Positions 1-9,194 of a stretch of DNA of 64,000 nucleotides are shown in pieces. The number at the start of each line of letters is the position of its first letter. The stretch's first letter is position 1. The position numbers and the translations under genes were made by a program. The notes below the pieces were generated by a model, which was not told the DNA's origin, searched no databases, and worked only from the letters and a program-made list of their open reading frames with translations. The DNA comes from Streptomyces sp. PsTaAH-137 (GTDB lineage: Bacteria > Actinomycetota > Actinomycetes > Streptomycetales > Streptomycetaceae), in contig NZ_QLLY01000007.1 in the NCBI RefSeq assembly GCF_003259365.1, positions 310,001 through 374,000 of the forward strand. The letters run 5' to 3'.

Positions 1-353
1 ACGCGCAGACCGACTCCCCCGACGAGCCGCACGCGGAGCCGGGCCTGGTGCTCGGGCTGCGCACGGTCCACGAGCACGAACCACCGACCGACCCGGACGT
101 CTCGGGTCGTCTGCTCGGTGTGCAGGCCCAGTTGTGGACCGAGTACGCCCCCACGGTCGGCCACATCGACCGCAGGGTCTTCCCCCGTCTGTCCGCGCTC
201 GCCGACCGCGCCTGGCACGGCTCCCCGTCGTGGGAGGACTTCCGTGTCCGTCTCGGCGTGCACGGCGCCCGGCTCGCCGCGCTCGGCGTGCGGCACGGGC
301 CGCTCGACCCGTACGTCCCCGACCCCCACCGTTCCGGAAGGGAACAGTCATGA
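1..353 (+). CDS. C-terminal end of a family 20 beta-N-acetylhexosaminidase (5' part outside window)
   Basis: Only the last ~117 residues are present; the frame is open from the window edge. The segment LLGVQAQLWTEY matches the conserved W-T-E region at the end of the GH20 (beta/alpha)8 barrel, where the Trp and Glu contact the N-acetylglucosamine ring, and it is followed by the usual helical tail (FPRLSALADRAW). GH20 enzymes remove terminal GlcNAc from chitin oligomers or glycans. Its TGA overlaps the ATG of the next secreted hydrolase (ATGA at 350-353), so the two are probably co-transcribed. Signal peptide and catalytic Asp-Glu pair lie upstream and cannot be checked. Confidence 0.85.
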   Translation, partial: AQTDSPDEPHAEPGLVLGLRTVHEHEPPTDPDVSGRLLGVQAQLWTEYAPTVGHIDRRVFPRLSALADRAWHGSPSWEDFRVRLGVHGARLAALGVRHGPLDPYVPDPHRSGREQS

Positions 354-1807
354 GAAGGACCCCCAGAGCGACCAGGACGACCGCGTCTCCCCGGACGCGC
401 ACGGCGCTCGCCTGCGCCGTCGCCGCCGCGCTCGGCTGCGCGAGCCTGCTCGCGCTCCCGCAGGGCGCCGCGGCCGCCGACAGCGGGCTGAGCGTGCAGT
501 ACCACACGGGCAGCACCGGCAGCGATCAGGCGGAGCCCTGGCTGAAGGTGCGCAACACCGGCTCCTCGGCCGTCGCCCTGAGCGATGTCAAGATCCGCTA
601 CTACTTCAAGTCCGACTCGGCGAGCGCGAGTTACCGCTTCGCCTGCTCGTGGGCGGTCAAGGGCTGTGCCCGCATCACCGGCACCTTCGGCACGCTCGCC
701 CATCCGACCGCGACGGCCGACCGGTATCTGGAGATCGGGTTCACGTCCGACGCGGGGACGCTCGCGGCCGGCGCCGACACGGGCGACATGCAGCTGCGCT
801 TCTACCGCGCCGACTGGCAGCCGCTCAACCAGGCCGACGACTACTCGTTCGGCGCCACGCAAGCCGCGTACGGGAACTGGTCGAAGGTGACGGCACAGCT
901 CAAGGGCGCCACCGTGTGGGGCACGGCGCCGGAGGGCAACGACCCGACGGATCCGACCGATCCCACGGACCCGACCGACCCCACCGACCCGCCCGGGAGC
1001 GGCGCGACCCTCTTCGACGACTTCTCCTACACGGCGTACAACGACCCGCGGATCGCGGCCAACGGCTGGAGCGTGCGCTCCAACTCGGGCGGGCCCGGGG
1101 TGCCGGGGGCGACCTGGGCGCCGGAGAAGGTGACCTTCCCGGTCGTGTCGGGGAACTCCGTGATGAACCTGGAGACGTCGACCTCGGGCACGGGCGAGAG
1201 CACGAAGCAGACCGAAGTGCTCACCAAGGCGACCAAGTTCAAGAACGGCACCTACGCGGCGCGGGTGAAGTTCGCGGACGCGCCGAAGAGCGGGCCCGAC
1301 GGGGACCACCTCGTCCAGACGTTCTTCACCATCAACGACCTGAAGGCGCCGATGGCAGACGACTACGCCGAGTACGACTTCGAGTACCTGCCCAACGGCG
1401 GCTGGGGCGAGCCGTCGAACATCCTCTACACGACGTCCTGGGAGACGTACAACCCGGATCCGTGGCAGGCGGTGAACCAGCACACAGAGGGCCGCCAGAG
1501 CTACGCCGGCTGGCACGACCTGGTGCTCACCATCGACAACAGCTCCATCCACTACTACGTCGACGGTCAGCTGTTCGGCACGCACGACGCCGCGTACCTG
1601 CCCGAGCGGCCGATGTCGATCAACTTCAACCAGTGGCTGATCGACCTGGCCGGGAACACGAGCACCAGTGCGCGCGCCTACGACCAGCAGGTCGACTACG
1701 TGCTGCACGTCAAGGACCAGGTCCTCACTCCGGCCCAGGTGGCGGCGAAGGTGGCCGCCTACCGCTCGGCGGGCACGGCGTTCGAGGACACGGTGCCGTC
1801 GTCCTGA
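350..1807 (+). CDS. Secreted CBM3 / GH16-like endoglucanase
   Basis: 485 residues. Residues 1-~43 form a signal peptide with an Arg-rich n-region and an AAA-AD cleavage region. Residues ~45-190 look like a family 3 cellulose-binding module (segments like VKIRYYFKSD and DYSFGAT). A (D-P-T) repeat linker follows, then a GH16-like jelly roll from ~225. The motif E341-Y-D343-F-E345 fits the GH16 ExDxE signature (nucleophile, assisting Asp, acid/base). A beta-1,3/1,4-glucan or similar plant or fungal polysaccharide is a plausible substrate, but the subfamily is not resolved. The ATG at 350 overlaps the previous stop and starts a good signal peptide; upstream in-frame starts would lie inside the GH20 gene. 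Confidence 0.88.
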   Translation: MRRTPRATRTTASPRTRTALACAVAAALGCASLLALPQGAAAADSGLSVQYHTGSTGSDQAEPWLKVRNTGSSAVALSDVKIRYYFKSDSASASYRFACSWAVKGCARITGTFGTLAHPTATADRYLEIGFTSDAGTLAAGADTGDMQLRFYRADWQPLNQADDYSFGATQAAYGNWSKVTAQLKGATVWGTAPEGNDPTDPTDPTDPTDPTDPPGSGATLFDDFSYTAYNDPRIAANGWSVRSNSGGPGVPGATWAPEKVTFPVVSGNSVMNLETSTSGTGESTKQTEVLTKATKFKNGTYAARVKFADAPKSGPDGDHLVQTFFTINDLKAPMADDYAEYDFEYLPNGGWGEPSNILYTTSWETYNPDPWQAVNQHTEGRQSYAGWHDLVLTIDNSSIHYYVDGQLFGTHDAAYLPERPMSINFNQWLIDLAGNTSTSARAYDQQVDYVLHVKDQVLTPAQVAAKVAAYRSAGTAFEDTVPSS

Positions 1808-1825
1808 GGTGATCCGCCCGGGGGC

Positions 1826-1860
1826 GGGGAGTCCGCGCGCCCCACACGCCCGGACTCCCC
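1826..1860 (+). terminator. Hairpin after the CBM3-GH16 gene
   Basis: A 10-bp perfect stem GGGGAGTCCG / CGGACTCCCC (1826-1835 with 1851-1860) around a 15-nt loop, 19 bp after the stop codon. There is no T-tract, which is common for actinobacterial terminators. The rest of the gap to 2083 shows nothing I can support. Confidence 0.6.
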
Positions 1861-2083
1861 GGTGGTGCTCCCCCACCTCTGACGGCCGGCCCGGGAGTCG
1901 GCAGCGGCCGCCGCGGGCCAGAGTCTGCCGCGCGGCGGCCGGGATCTCATCCCGCACCCCCGGCTTTAGGTAACCTTGTGTGTTGAATCAGTGGCGAGAA
2001 GTGACGGAGGCGGGGCGTCAAGACCCTTGCGGCGCCAAGGAGTTGCTGTCGCGAAGAGGCCCGTCTGGCGTGAACGCCCCGCT

Positions 2084-2593
2084 TCAAGCAAGGCCTGAAG
2101 TCCGCCCCTGGTCCTGTCCGGGCAAGCGCTTGCCGCACCAGGCGCAGTATCCCGCGGCCGCGTCGTCGGTGACCCGGCCGCACTCCGCGCAGACACGCGG
2201 CAGCAGACAGGGTGCCTCGCCGCCCTCCGCGGTGACCGGTGCGACGGCCCGGCCGATGGTCATGCCGGGGCGCCTGCGGTGCGCGGTGAGGTAGACGAGC
2301 CCGTCGTCGCCCGCGCTGACGGCGCGCTCCTCGCCGCGCGGCACGAACAGCAGGGTGCCCGGCGCCAGTTCCTCCTCCGCGCCCGCCCGCCACAGGGTGC
2401 CGCCGCCCTCGGCGATGAAGAGCAGCACGTCGAGGTCGGGCTCGACGTGCGGCGTGCCGCGGGTGCCCGGCCGGAGCCGGATGACGTTGGCGTCCAGTTG
2501 CCGGGCCGCGCCGTCCAGGCGCCACAGCGCTCCGGTGGCGCCGGTGTCCGCGGCGGTAAGGACGTCGGCGAGGGTGACGTGAGCGGCGGGCAT
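2084..2593 (-). CDS. Cupin-domain protein with C-terminal zinc-ribbon-like tail
   Basis: 169 residues. Residues ~30-115 form a single cupin barrel (HVEPDLDVLLFIAEGGG, then LAPGTLLFVPRGEERAV). The C-terminus carries two CxxC pairs (CAECG ... CAWCG), which is a zinc-ribbon pattern. No specific reaction can be assigned; sensing or small-molecule binding is as likely as catalysis. It lies 74 bp downstream of the alpha/beta hydrolase on the same strand and may share its transcript. Confidence 0.75.
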   Translation of the reverse strand: MPAAHVTLADVLTAADTGATGALWRLDGAARQLDANVIRLRPGTRGTPHVEPDLDVLLFIAEGGGTLWRAGAEEELAPGTLLFVPRGEERAVSAGDDGLVYLTAHRRRPGMTIGRAVAPVTAEGGEAPCLLPRVCAECGRVTDDAAAGYCAWCGKRLPGQDQGRTSGLA

Positions 2594-2667
2594 GATGTCG
2601 TACTCCTCCGTGATGTTCGGGCCATCGGCAGCCTACGGAGTCCGCCGTCGGGCGGCATCCGGTGCCC

Positions 2668-3450
2668 TCAGGAGCCTTCGAGGAACGTGGTCACCAGGGG
2701 TGTGGCCGTGTCGGCGAACTCCTCGAAGTAGGCGTGGCGGCCGCCGGGGATCAGGCTCAGCCGGGCGCCGGGGATGCGTTCGGCCAGCAGCGGCGCGTTG
2801 GCCGCCGGGTTGAAGTCGTCGTCGGTGCCGTGCACCACGAGGGTGGGCGCGGCGATCCGCGGCAGCGCGTCCCAGGCGTCGTGCCGGGCGCTGGCGCGCA
2901 GATGGCGGCGGCGGGCGTGCGGGGGCATCGCCGGGTCGCCGAGGGTGTGGAACGGGCCGGGACGCGTGGCGGTGTACGCGGGGGTGTACATCAAGTCGAG
3001 AAGAGCCGCGCGGGCCAGGTCCGGGTCGGGATCGGCGAGGGCCTTGCGGACGGCGGGGCCGCGCTCGACGCCGTGCGGCGCGCCCGGTGACGTACAGCCG
3101 AGGACGAGGCGGTCGACGCGGCCGGGGTGGTCGGCGGCCAGCCACTGGGCGACGCGGCCGCCCATCGACGTCCCGTACACATGGGCGCGCTCGACACCGG
3201 CGGCATCGAGGACCGCGACGGCGTCCCGGGCGAAATTCCGGGTGCTGTACGTGTCGGTGTCCGGGGCGTCACTTTCGCCGGTGCCGCGCCAGTCCATGAC
3301 GACGGTGGTGAAGCGCGCGGCGAACCGGTCGCGCACCGAATCCCACCAGCGGTGATGGTTCGACTGGCCGGCCAGCAGCAGCAACGGGGCGCCGCTGCCC
3401 AGGACGTCGTAGAAGAGGGCGGATCCGTCGGACGCCTGTGCGTGGGGCAT
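2668..3450 (-). CDS. Alpha/beta hydrolase
   Basis: 260 residues, normal length for the fold. The nucleophile elbow is GTSMGG (G-x-S-x-G), the acid is in HGTDDDF and the His is in PGGRHAYF, so the Ser-Asp-His triad is complete. The oxyanion-side motif is not the usual HGxP, so the substrate (ester, lactone, amide) cannot be told. I chose the ATG at 3450 (MPHAQASDGS), where the domain begins; an in-frame ATG at 3489 would add an unusual Arg-rich leader. Transcribed away from the large GH87-like gene, with the cupin gene downstream. Confidence 0.85.
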   Translation of the reverse strand: MPHAQASDGSALFYDVLGSGAPLLLLAGQSNHHRWWDSVRDRFAARFTTVVMDWRGTGESDAPDTDTYSTRNFARDAVAVLDAAGVERAHVYGTSMGGRVAQWLAADHPGRVDRLVLGCTSPGAPHGVERGPAVRKALADPDPDLARAALLDLMYTPAYTATRPGPFHTLGDPAMPPHARRRHLRASARHDAWDALPRIAAPTLVVHGTDDDFNPAANAPLLAERIPGARLSLIPGGRHAYFEEFADTATPLVTTFLEGS

Positions 3451-3623
3451 GGTCCTGGATTCTCTCTCATCGCAACTCCCTCTGCGCAAACGGTGGACTC
3501 CACAACATCACTCTGCAATTCTCCAACAACTGAATGCAAGAACACGATGGCAATCCTTCGCGTCACTCACCCAGCTCACCTCATTCGCTTCACCGCGCCG
3601 ACGGGCGCGGGGACAGGGGAGTC

Positions 3624-6600
3624 ATGATCGGACAGTTCGTGCCGGGATCCGGCAGACGGAGAGCGGGGGGTGGGTGGCGCGGCCTCGCGGTGGCGCTGCT
3701 CGCCCTCACCCTGGCGTTCCTCGGTCTTCCGGCGGTTTCGGCGCAGGCCGCGGGCGGGCCGAACCTCGCCGCGGGTGCCGCCGCCAAGGCGAGCAGCTCC
3801 AACGCGGAGTACGTCGCGGGGAACGTCTCGGACGGCAACGCCTCGACCTACTGGGAGAGTTCGGGCTCCAGCTTCCCGCAGTGGGTGCAGGTCGACCTGG
3901 GCACGGCGGCCCGCGTCGACGAGGTCGTGCTGCGCCTTCCGGCCGCGTGGGAGAGCCGCACGCAGACGCTGTCGGTGCAGGGCAGCGCGGACGGACAGAC
4001 CTTCGACACCCTGAAGGCGTCGGCCCAGTACTCCTTCGCGCAAGGATCGTCGAACACCGTGACGGTGTCCTTCGGCGCGACGCAGACCCGTTATGTGCGG
4101 GTCGTGATCACGGCCAACTCCGGCTGGCAGGCGGGCCAGTTGTCGGAGCTGGAGGTGCACGGCAGCAGCGACTCCTCGGCGAACCTGGCGCGCGGGCGCA
4201 CCTTCACGGCGAGCTCGACGACGCAGACGTACCTGGCGGCGAACGCCGGTGACGGCAACGCCGCCACCTACTGGGAGAGCCAGAACAACGCGCTGCCGCA
4301 GTGGGTCCAGGTCGACCTGGGCGCATCCGTGCAGGTGAACCGGGTGGTGCTGCGGCTGCCGTCGACGTGGGAGACCCGGTCGCAGACGCTGACGCTGCAG
4401 AGCAGCACGAACGGCAGCGACTTCTCGGATCTCGTCGCGTCGAAGGCGTACGAGTTCAACTCGGCGAACGGGCAGGCCCAGACGCTGACGTTCAACACGG
4501 TGACGACGCGCTACGTGCGGGTGAAGGTCACCGGGAACACCGTGCAACAGGCCGGTCAGCTCTCTGAGTTGGAGGTGTACGGGCCGACGAGCGGGGACAC
4601 GACGGCACCGTCCGCGCCCGGCTCGCTCGCGTACACCGAGCCCGCGACCGGGCAGATCAAGCTGACGTGGAAGGCGGCGACCGACAACGTCAAGGTCACC
4701 GGCTACGACATCTACGCCAACAACCAGCTGCGCGCCTCGGTCGACGGCGACACGCTCACGTACACGGACAACCAGCCCGCGTCGGCGACCCTCACCTACT
4801 ACGTGCGCGCCAAGGACGCGGCGGGCAACCAGTCCGCGAACAGCAACTCCGTGACGCGGACGGGTGCTTCGGGCGACACGCAGGCGCCCACCGCGCCGTC
4901 GAACCTCGCCTTCACGGAGGCCACGGCGGGCCAGGTCAAGCTGACCTGGGGCGCCTCGACCGACAACGTGAAGGTCACGGGCTACGACATCTACGCGAAC
5001 GGTTCGCTGCTGAAGTCGGTGGCCGGTGACGTCACGACGTACACCGACACCCAGCCGCAGTCGGCGACCGTCACCTACACCGTGCGGGCGAAGGACGCCG
5101 CGGGCAACGCGTCGGCCGCCAGCAACTCCGTGACCCGCAAAGGCTCGACGTCCAACGACGCGAACCTGGCCGTGGGCAAGCCGGTGTCGGCCTCGTCCTC
5201 GACCTTCACCTACGTCGCCGAGAACGCGGTGGACGACGACACCAGCACCTACTGGGAGGGCGCCGCCGGGGCGTATCCGGGGACGCTGACGGTCAAGCTC
5301 GGCTCCAACGCGGACCTGTCGTCGGTCGTAGTCAAGCTCAACCCGGACGCGGCCTGGTCGGCGCGGACGCAGAAGATCGAGGTGCTCGGCCGGGAACAGA
5401 AGGCGTCGGGCTTCACGACGCTGGTCGCCGCGAAGGACTACTCCTTCTCCCCCGCGAGCGGCAACAAGGTGAGCATCCCGGTGAGCGGCCGCGTCGCGGA
5501 CGTGCGCCTCTCGATCACCGCCAACTCCGGTTCCTCGGGCGCCCAAGTGGCGGAGTTCCAGGTGCTCGGCGCTCCGGCGCCCAACCCGGACCTGGTGGTC
5601 ACGGGCATCACGTCGAAGCCGGACGCGCCGGTCGAGTCGGACAAGATCACGCTGTCGGCGACGGTCCGCAACGCGGGCACGCAGGCCGCCGACGCCACCG
5701 ACCTCGACTTCCTGATCGGTTCGCAGAAGGTCGGCACCGCCTCCGTGGGCGCGCTCGCGGCGGGCGCCACGGCGACCGTCAGCGCGGACATCGGGGCGCG
5801 CGACGCGGGCACGTACACGGTCGGCGCGGTCGTCGACCCGAGCGGGCTCGTGATCGAGCAGAACGAGGGCAACAACAGCTACACGAGTCCGACGTCGCTG
5901 GTCGTCAAGCCGGTGACGAGCGCGGACCTGGTGGCCTCGCCGGTGGCCTGGTCGCCGAGCGCGCCCGCCGAGGGCGACACGGTCAACTTCACGGTCGCCA
6001 TCAAGAACCAGGGCAACCAGGCCAGTTCGAGCAGCGCGCACGGGGTCACGCTGACGGTGACCGACTCCGACGGCACGGTCGTCAAGACGCTCACGGGTTC
6101 GGCGAGCGGCGCGATCGCGGCCGGGAGCACCACGGACCCGGTCAAACTGGGCAGCTGGACGGCGGGCAAGGGCAAGTTCACGGTGAAGACGGTGATCGCC
6201 GACGACGCCAACGAGCTGGCCGTGAAGCGCGCCAACAACACGTCGTCGCAGCCGCTGTTCGTGGGGCGTGGCGCGAGCATGCCGTACGACATGTACGAGG
6301 CGGAGGACGGCACGGCGGGCGGCGGCGCGAAGTCCGTCGGCCCGAACCGCACCGTCGGTGACCTGGCGGGCGAGGCGTCCGGCCGCAAGGCCGTCACCCT
6401 CGGCTCGACCGGTTCGTACGTCGAGTGGACGACGAAGGCACCGACCAACACCCTCGTCACCCGCTTCTCGATGCCGGACTCGACCGGTGGCGGCGGGACC
6501 AACTCCACGCTGAACGTCTACGTCGACGGCACGTTCCTCAAGGCCATCGATCTGACGTCGAAGTACGCGTGGCTGTACGGCAACGAGACCGGGCCCGGCA

Positions 6601-7946
6601 ACACGCCGAGCGCGGGCGGGCCGCGGCACATCTACGACGAGGCGAACCTGCTGCTCGGCACGACCGTGCCCAAGGGCAGCAAGATCCGGCTCCAGAAGGA
6701 CGCCGCGAACGGATCCACGTACACCATCGACTACGTCAACCTGGAGGAGGCCACTCAGCTCGCGAACCCGGACCCGGCGACGTACGCCGTGCCGACCGGC
6801 TTCTCGCAGCAGGCGGTGCAGGACGCGCTGGACAAGGTGCGGATGGACACGACGGGCAAGCTCGTCGGCGTCTACCTGCCGGCCGGTGACTACGAGACGT
6901 CGAACAAGTTCCAGGTGTACGGCAAGGCCGTGAAGGTGGTCGGCGCCGGTCCCTGGTTCACCCGGTTCCACACGCCGTCGTCGCAGGAGAACACCGACGC
7001 GGGCTTCCGCGCGGACGCCACGGCCAACGGATCGACGTTCGCGCACTTCTCGTTCTTCGGGAACTACACCTCGCGCATCGACGGCCCCGGCAAGGTGTTC
7101 GACTTCGCCAACGTCGCCGACATCACCATCGACGACATCTGGAACGAGCACACGGTGTGCCTGTACTGGGGCGCCAACACCGACCGGGTCACCATCAAGA
7201 ACTCCCGGATCCGGGACACGTTCGCCGACGGCGTCAACATGACGAACGGCTCGACGGACAACCACGTCGTGAACAACGAGGCGCGCTCGACCGGTGACGA
7301 CAGCTTCGCGCTGTTCTCGGCGATCGACGCGGGCGGCGCGGACGAGAAGAACAACGTGTTCGAGAACCTGACCTCGCTGCTCACCTGGCGGGCCGCCGGT
7401 ATCGCGGTCTACGGCGGGTACGACAACACGTTCCGCAACATGCTCGTCGCGGACACCCTCGTCTACTCCGGCATCACGATCAGCTCGCTGGACTTCGGCT
7501 ACCCGATGAACGGCTTCGGCACGGGCCCGACGAAGGTCGAGAACACCTCGATCGTCCGCTCCGGCGGGCACTTCTGGGGCGGGCAGACCTTCCCCGGGAT
7601 CTGGATGTTCTCGGCGTCCAAGGTGTTCCAGGGCATCCGCGTCAACGACGTCGACATCCTCGACCCGACGTACAGCGGCATCATGTTCCAGACCAACTAC
7701 GTGGGAGGCCAGCCGCAGTTCCCGATCAAGGACACGATCCTCACCGACGTCACGATCTCGGGCGCGCACAAGAGCGGCGACGCCTACGACGCCAAGTCCG
7801 GATTCGGACTGTGGGCGAACGAGATGCCGGAGTCCGGACAGGGTCCGGCGGTCGGTGAAGTGACCTTCCACAACCTCAAGTTGAGCGACAACGCGGTGGA
7901 CGTCCGCAACACGACGTCCACGTTCAAGATCAACCAGCTGCCGTAG
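3624..7946 (+). CDS. Secreted multidomain GH87-like alpha-1,3-glucanase (mycodextranase/mutanase type)
   Basis: 1440 residues. Order: signal peptide (~1-43), F5/8-type C (discoidin-like) modules (~45-180 and ~186-319), two FN3 domains (~326-413, ~418-507), a third F5/8-C module (~511-650), two CARDB-like domains (~654-756, ~766-882), a CBM35/6-like module (~886-1044) and a right-handed beta-helix from ~1060 to the end. The helix has FADGVN (D1202) and TGDDSF (D1225, D1226). The 23/24-residue spacing equals that of the three catalytic Asp I recall for GH87 alpha-1,3-glucanases (D1045, D1068, D1069 in the Paenibacillus enzyme). It likely degrades fungal-wall alpha-1,3-glucan. The ATG at 3624 has AGGGGAG just upstream and leads straight into the signal peptide. 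Confidence 0.85.
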   Translation: MIGQFVPGSGRRRAGGGWRGLAVALLALTLAFLGLPAVSAQAAGGPNLAAGAAAKASSSNAEYVAGNVSDGNASTYWESSGSSFPQWVQVDLGTAARVDEVVLRLPAAWESRTQTLSVQGSADGQTFDTLKASAQYSFAQGSSNTVTVSFGATQTRYVRVVITANSGWQAGQLSELEVHGSSDSSANLARGRTFTASSTTQTYLAANAGDGNAATYWESQNNALPQWVQVDLGASVQVNRVVLRLPSTWETRSQTLTLQSSTNGSDFSDLVASKAYEFNSANGQAQTLTFNTVTTRYVRVKVTGNTVQQAGQLSELEVYGPTSGDTTAPSAPGSLAYTEPATGQIKLTWKAATDNVKVTGYDIYANNQLRASVDGDTLTYTDNQPASATLTYYVRAKDAAGNQSANSNSVTRTGASGDTQAPTAPSNLAFTEATAGQVKLTWGASTDNVKVTGYDIYANGSLLKSVAGDVTTYTDTQPQSATVTYTVRAKDAAGNASAASNSVTRKGSTSNDANLAVGKPVSASSSTFTYVAENAVDDDTSTYWEGAAGAYPGTLTVKLGSNADLSSVVVKLNPDAAWSARTQKIEVLGREQKASGFTTLVAAKDYSFSPASGNKVSIPVSGRVADVRLSITANSGSSGAQVAEFQVLGAPAPNPDLVVTGITSKPDAPVESDKITLSATVRNAGTQAADATDLDFLIGSQKVGTASVGALAAGATATVSADIGARDAGTYTVGAVVDPSGLVIEQNEGNNSYTSPTSLVVKPVTSADLVASPVAWSPSAPAEGDTVNFTVAIKNQGNQASSSSAHGVTLTVTDSDGTVVKTLTGSASGAIAAGSTTDPVKLGSWTAGKGKFTVKTVIADDANELAVKRANNTSSQPLFVGRGASMPYDMYEAEDGTAGGGAKSVGPNRTVGDLAGEASGRKAVTLGSTGSYVEWTTKAPTNTLVTRFSMPDSTGGGGTNSTLNVYVDGTFLKAIDLTSKYAWLYGNETGPGNTPSAGGPRHIYDEANLLLGTTVPKGSKIRLQKDAANGSTYTIDYVNLEEATQLANPDPATYAVPTGFSQQAVQDALDKVRMDTTGKLVGVYLPAGDYETSNKFQVYGKAVKVVGAGPWFTRFHTPSSQENTDAGFRADATANGSTFAHFSFFGNYTSRIDGPGKVFDFANVADITIDDIWNEHTVCLYWGANTDRVTIKNSRIRDTFADGVNMTNGSTDNHVVNNEARSTGDDSFALFSAIDAGGADEKNNVFENLTSLLTWRAAGIAVYGGYDNTFRNMLVADTLVYSGITISSLDFGYPMNGFGTGPTKVENTSIVRSGGHFWGGQTFPGIWMFSASKVFQGIRVNDVDILDPTYSGIMFQTNYVGGQPQFPIKDTILTDVTISGAHKSGDAYDAKSGFGLWANEMPESGQGPAVGEVTFHNLKLSDNAVDVRNTTSTFKINQLP

Positions 7947-7966
7947 CGAGGCGGCACGGTACGACG

Positions 7967-7997
7967 GGGTGGCCGGGCCTGTGCCCGGCCACCCTTT
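7967..7997 (+). terminator. Strong hairpin terminator after the GH87-like gene
   Basis: A 12-bp perfect stem GGGTGGCCGGGC / GCCCGGCCACCC with a 4-nt CTGT loop (7967-7994), followed by TTT, 20 bp after the stop codon. Confidence 0.85.
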
Positions 7998-8130
7998 CCG
8001 TGCGCGCGCGATCACCGGGACGCCCCTCCGACGCCACTAAAGGAACCGGGGTTTCATTACCCCTCTCGCCGTGCTAGCTTTGCGTCACGCCTTAACGGAA
8101 CGGCAGCACCTTTAAGCAGGAGGGGTCGAC

Positions 8131-9165
8131 ATGGAGTACCGACAGCTGGGGGCGTCCGGCCTGAAGGTTCCCGCGCTGAGCTTCGGAGCGGGGACCTTCG
8201 GCGGGCGCGGACCGCTCTTCTCGGCCTGGGGCGACGCGGGGGTCGACGAGGCACGACGGATGGTCGACCTCAGCCTGGAGGCCGGCGTCACCCTGTTCGA
8301 CACGGCCGACGTGTACAGCGACGGCGCCTCGGAGGAGGTGCTCGGCGCGGCCCTGAAGGGACGCCGCGACCGGGCCCTGATCTCGACGAAGGCGGCGCTG
8401 CCCACCGGCGACGGGCCGAACGAGGCCGGGGTCTCGCGCTCGCGCCTGATCACGTCCGTCGACGCGGCCCTGCGCCGGCTGGACACCGACTACATCGACC
8501 TCTTCCAGCTGCACGCCTACGACGCGAGCACCCCCGTCGAGGAAGTGCTCGCCACGCTGGACGACCTGGTGAAGGCGGGCAAGATCCGCTACACCGGGGT
8601 CTCCAACTATTCGGGCTGGCAGCTGATGAAGGGGCTCACGGAGGCGGAGCGGCACGGGCGCCCGCGGTTCGCCGCGCACCAGGTGTACTACTCGCTCGTC
8701 GGCCGGGACTACGAGTGGGAGCTGATGCCGCTCGGACAGGACCAGGGTGTCGGCGCGGTGGTGTGGAGCCCTCTCGGCTGGGGCCGACTCACCGGGAAGA
8801 TCCGGCGCGGGCAGCCGCTGCCCGCGGACAGCCGGCTGCACAGGACCGCTCAGTTCGGGCCGCCGATCGAGGACGAGCAGCTGTACCGGGTGGTCGACGC
8901 GCTCGACGACATCGCCGAGGAGACGGGGAAGGCGGTTCCGCAGATCGCCATCAACTGGCTCCTGCGCAGGCCCACCGTCTCCTCGGTGCTCATCGGGGCC
9001 CGCAACGAGGTGCAGCTCCGGCAGAATCTCGGCGCCGTGGGCTGGGAGCTGACCGCGGACCAGGTGGAGAGGCTGGACGCGGCGAGCGCGGTGAAGGTGC
9101 CGTATCCCTATTACCCGTACCGGACGCAGGCCGGGTTCGCCCGGCTCAATCCGCCCGCCGTCTGA
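8131..9165 (+). CDS. Aldo/keto reductase
   Basis: 344 residues, an NADPH-dependent (beta/alpha)8 oxidoreductase of the Kv-beta/YajO-like branch. The tetrad is visible as Asp and Tyr in FDTADVYSDG, Lys in LISTKAAL and His in LFQLHAYD. SVLIGARNEVQLRQNL near the C-terminus is the NADP-binding segment. AGGAGGGG at 8118-8125 lies 5 nt before the ATG, a very good ribosome binding site. It stands alone between two units, and the physiological aldehyde or ketone is unknown. Confidence 0.9.
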   Translation: MEYRQLGASGLKVPALSFGAGTFGGRGPLFSAWGDAGVDEARRMVDLSLEAGVTLFDTADVYSDGASEEVLGAALKGRRDRALISTKAALPTGDGPNEAGVSRSRLITSVDAALRRLDTDYIDLFQLHAYDASTPVEEVLATLDDLVKAGKIRYTGVSNYSGWQLMKGLTEAERHGRPRFAAHQVYYSLVGRDYEWELMPLGQDQGVGAVVWSPLGWGRLTGKIRRGQPLPADSRLHRTAQFGPPIEDEQLYRVVDALDDIAEETGKAVPQIAINWLLRRPTVSSVLIGARNEVQLRQNLGAVGWELTADQVERLDAASAVKVPYPYYPYRTQAGFARLNPPAV

Positions 9166-9194
9166 GCCGCCCGGACCGACACCCGGTCCGGGCG

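Noticed and set aside
1967-1979. TTAGGTAACCTTG near the cupin gene as a second iron box
   Set aside because: Only the left half matches the DtxR-family consensus and it lies downstream of the cupin gene, not at a promoter.
2025-2040. CCTTG...CAAGG as a terminator of the cupin gene
   Set aside because: Stem of only 5 bp with a GC-rich loop and no T-tract; not distinguishable from chance.
3576-8015. A 1479-codon open frame on the minus strand opposite the GH87-like gene
   Set aside because: It is the antisense of a gene with clear domains. Its translation is Arg/Val-rich without motifs, a known effect of high third-position GC.
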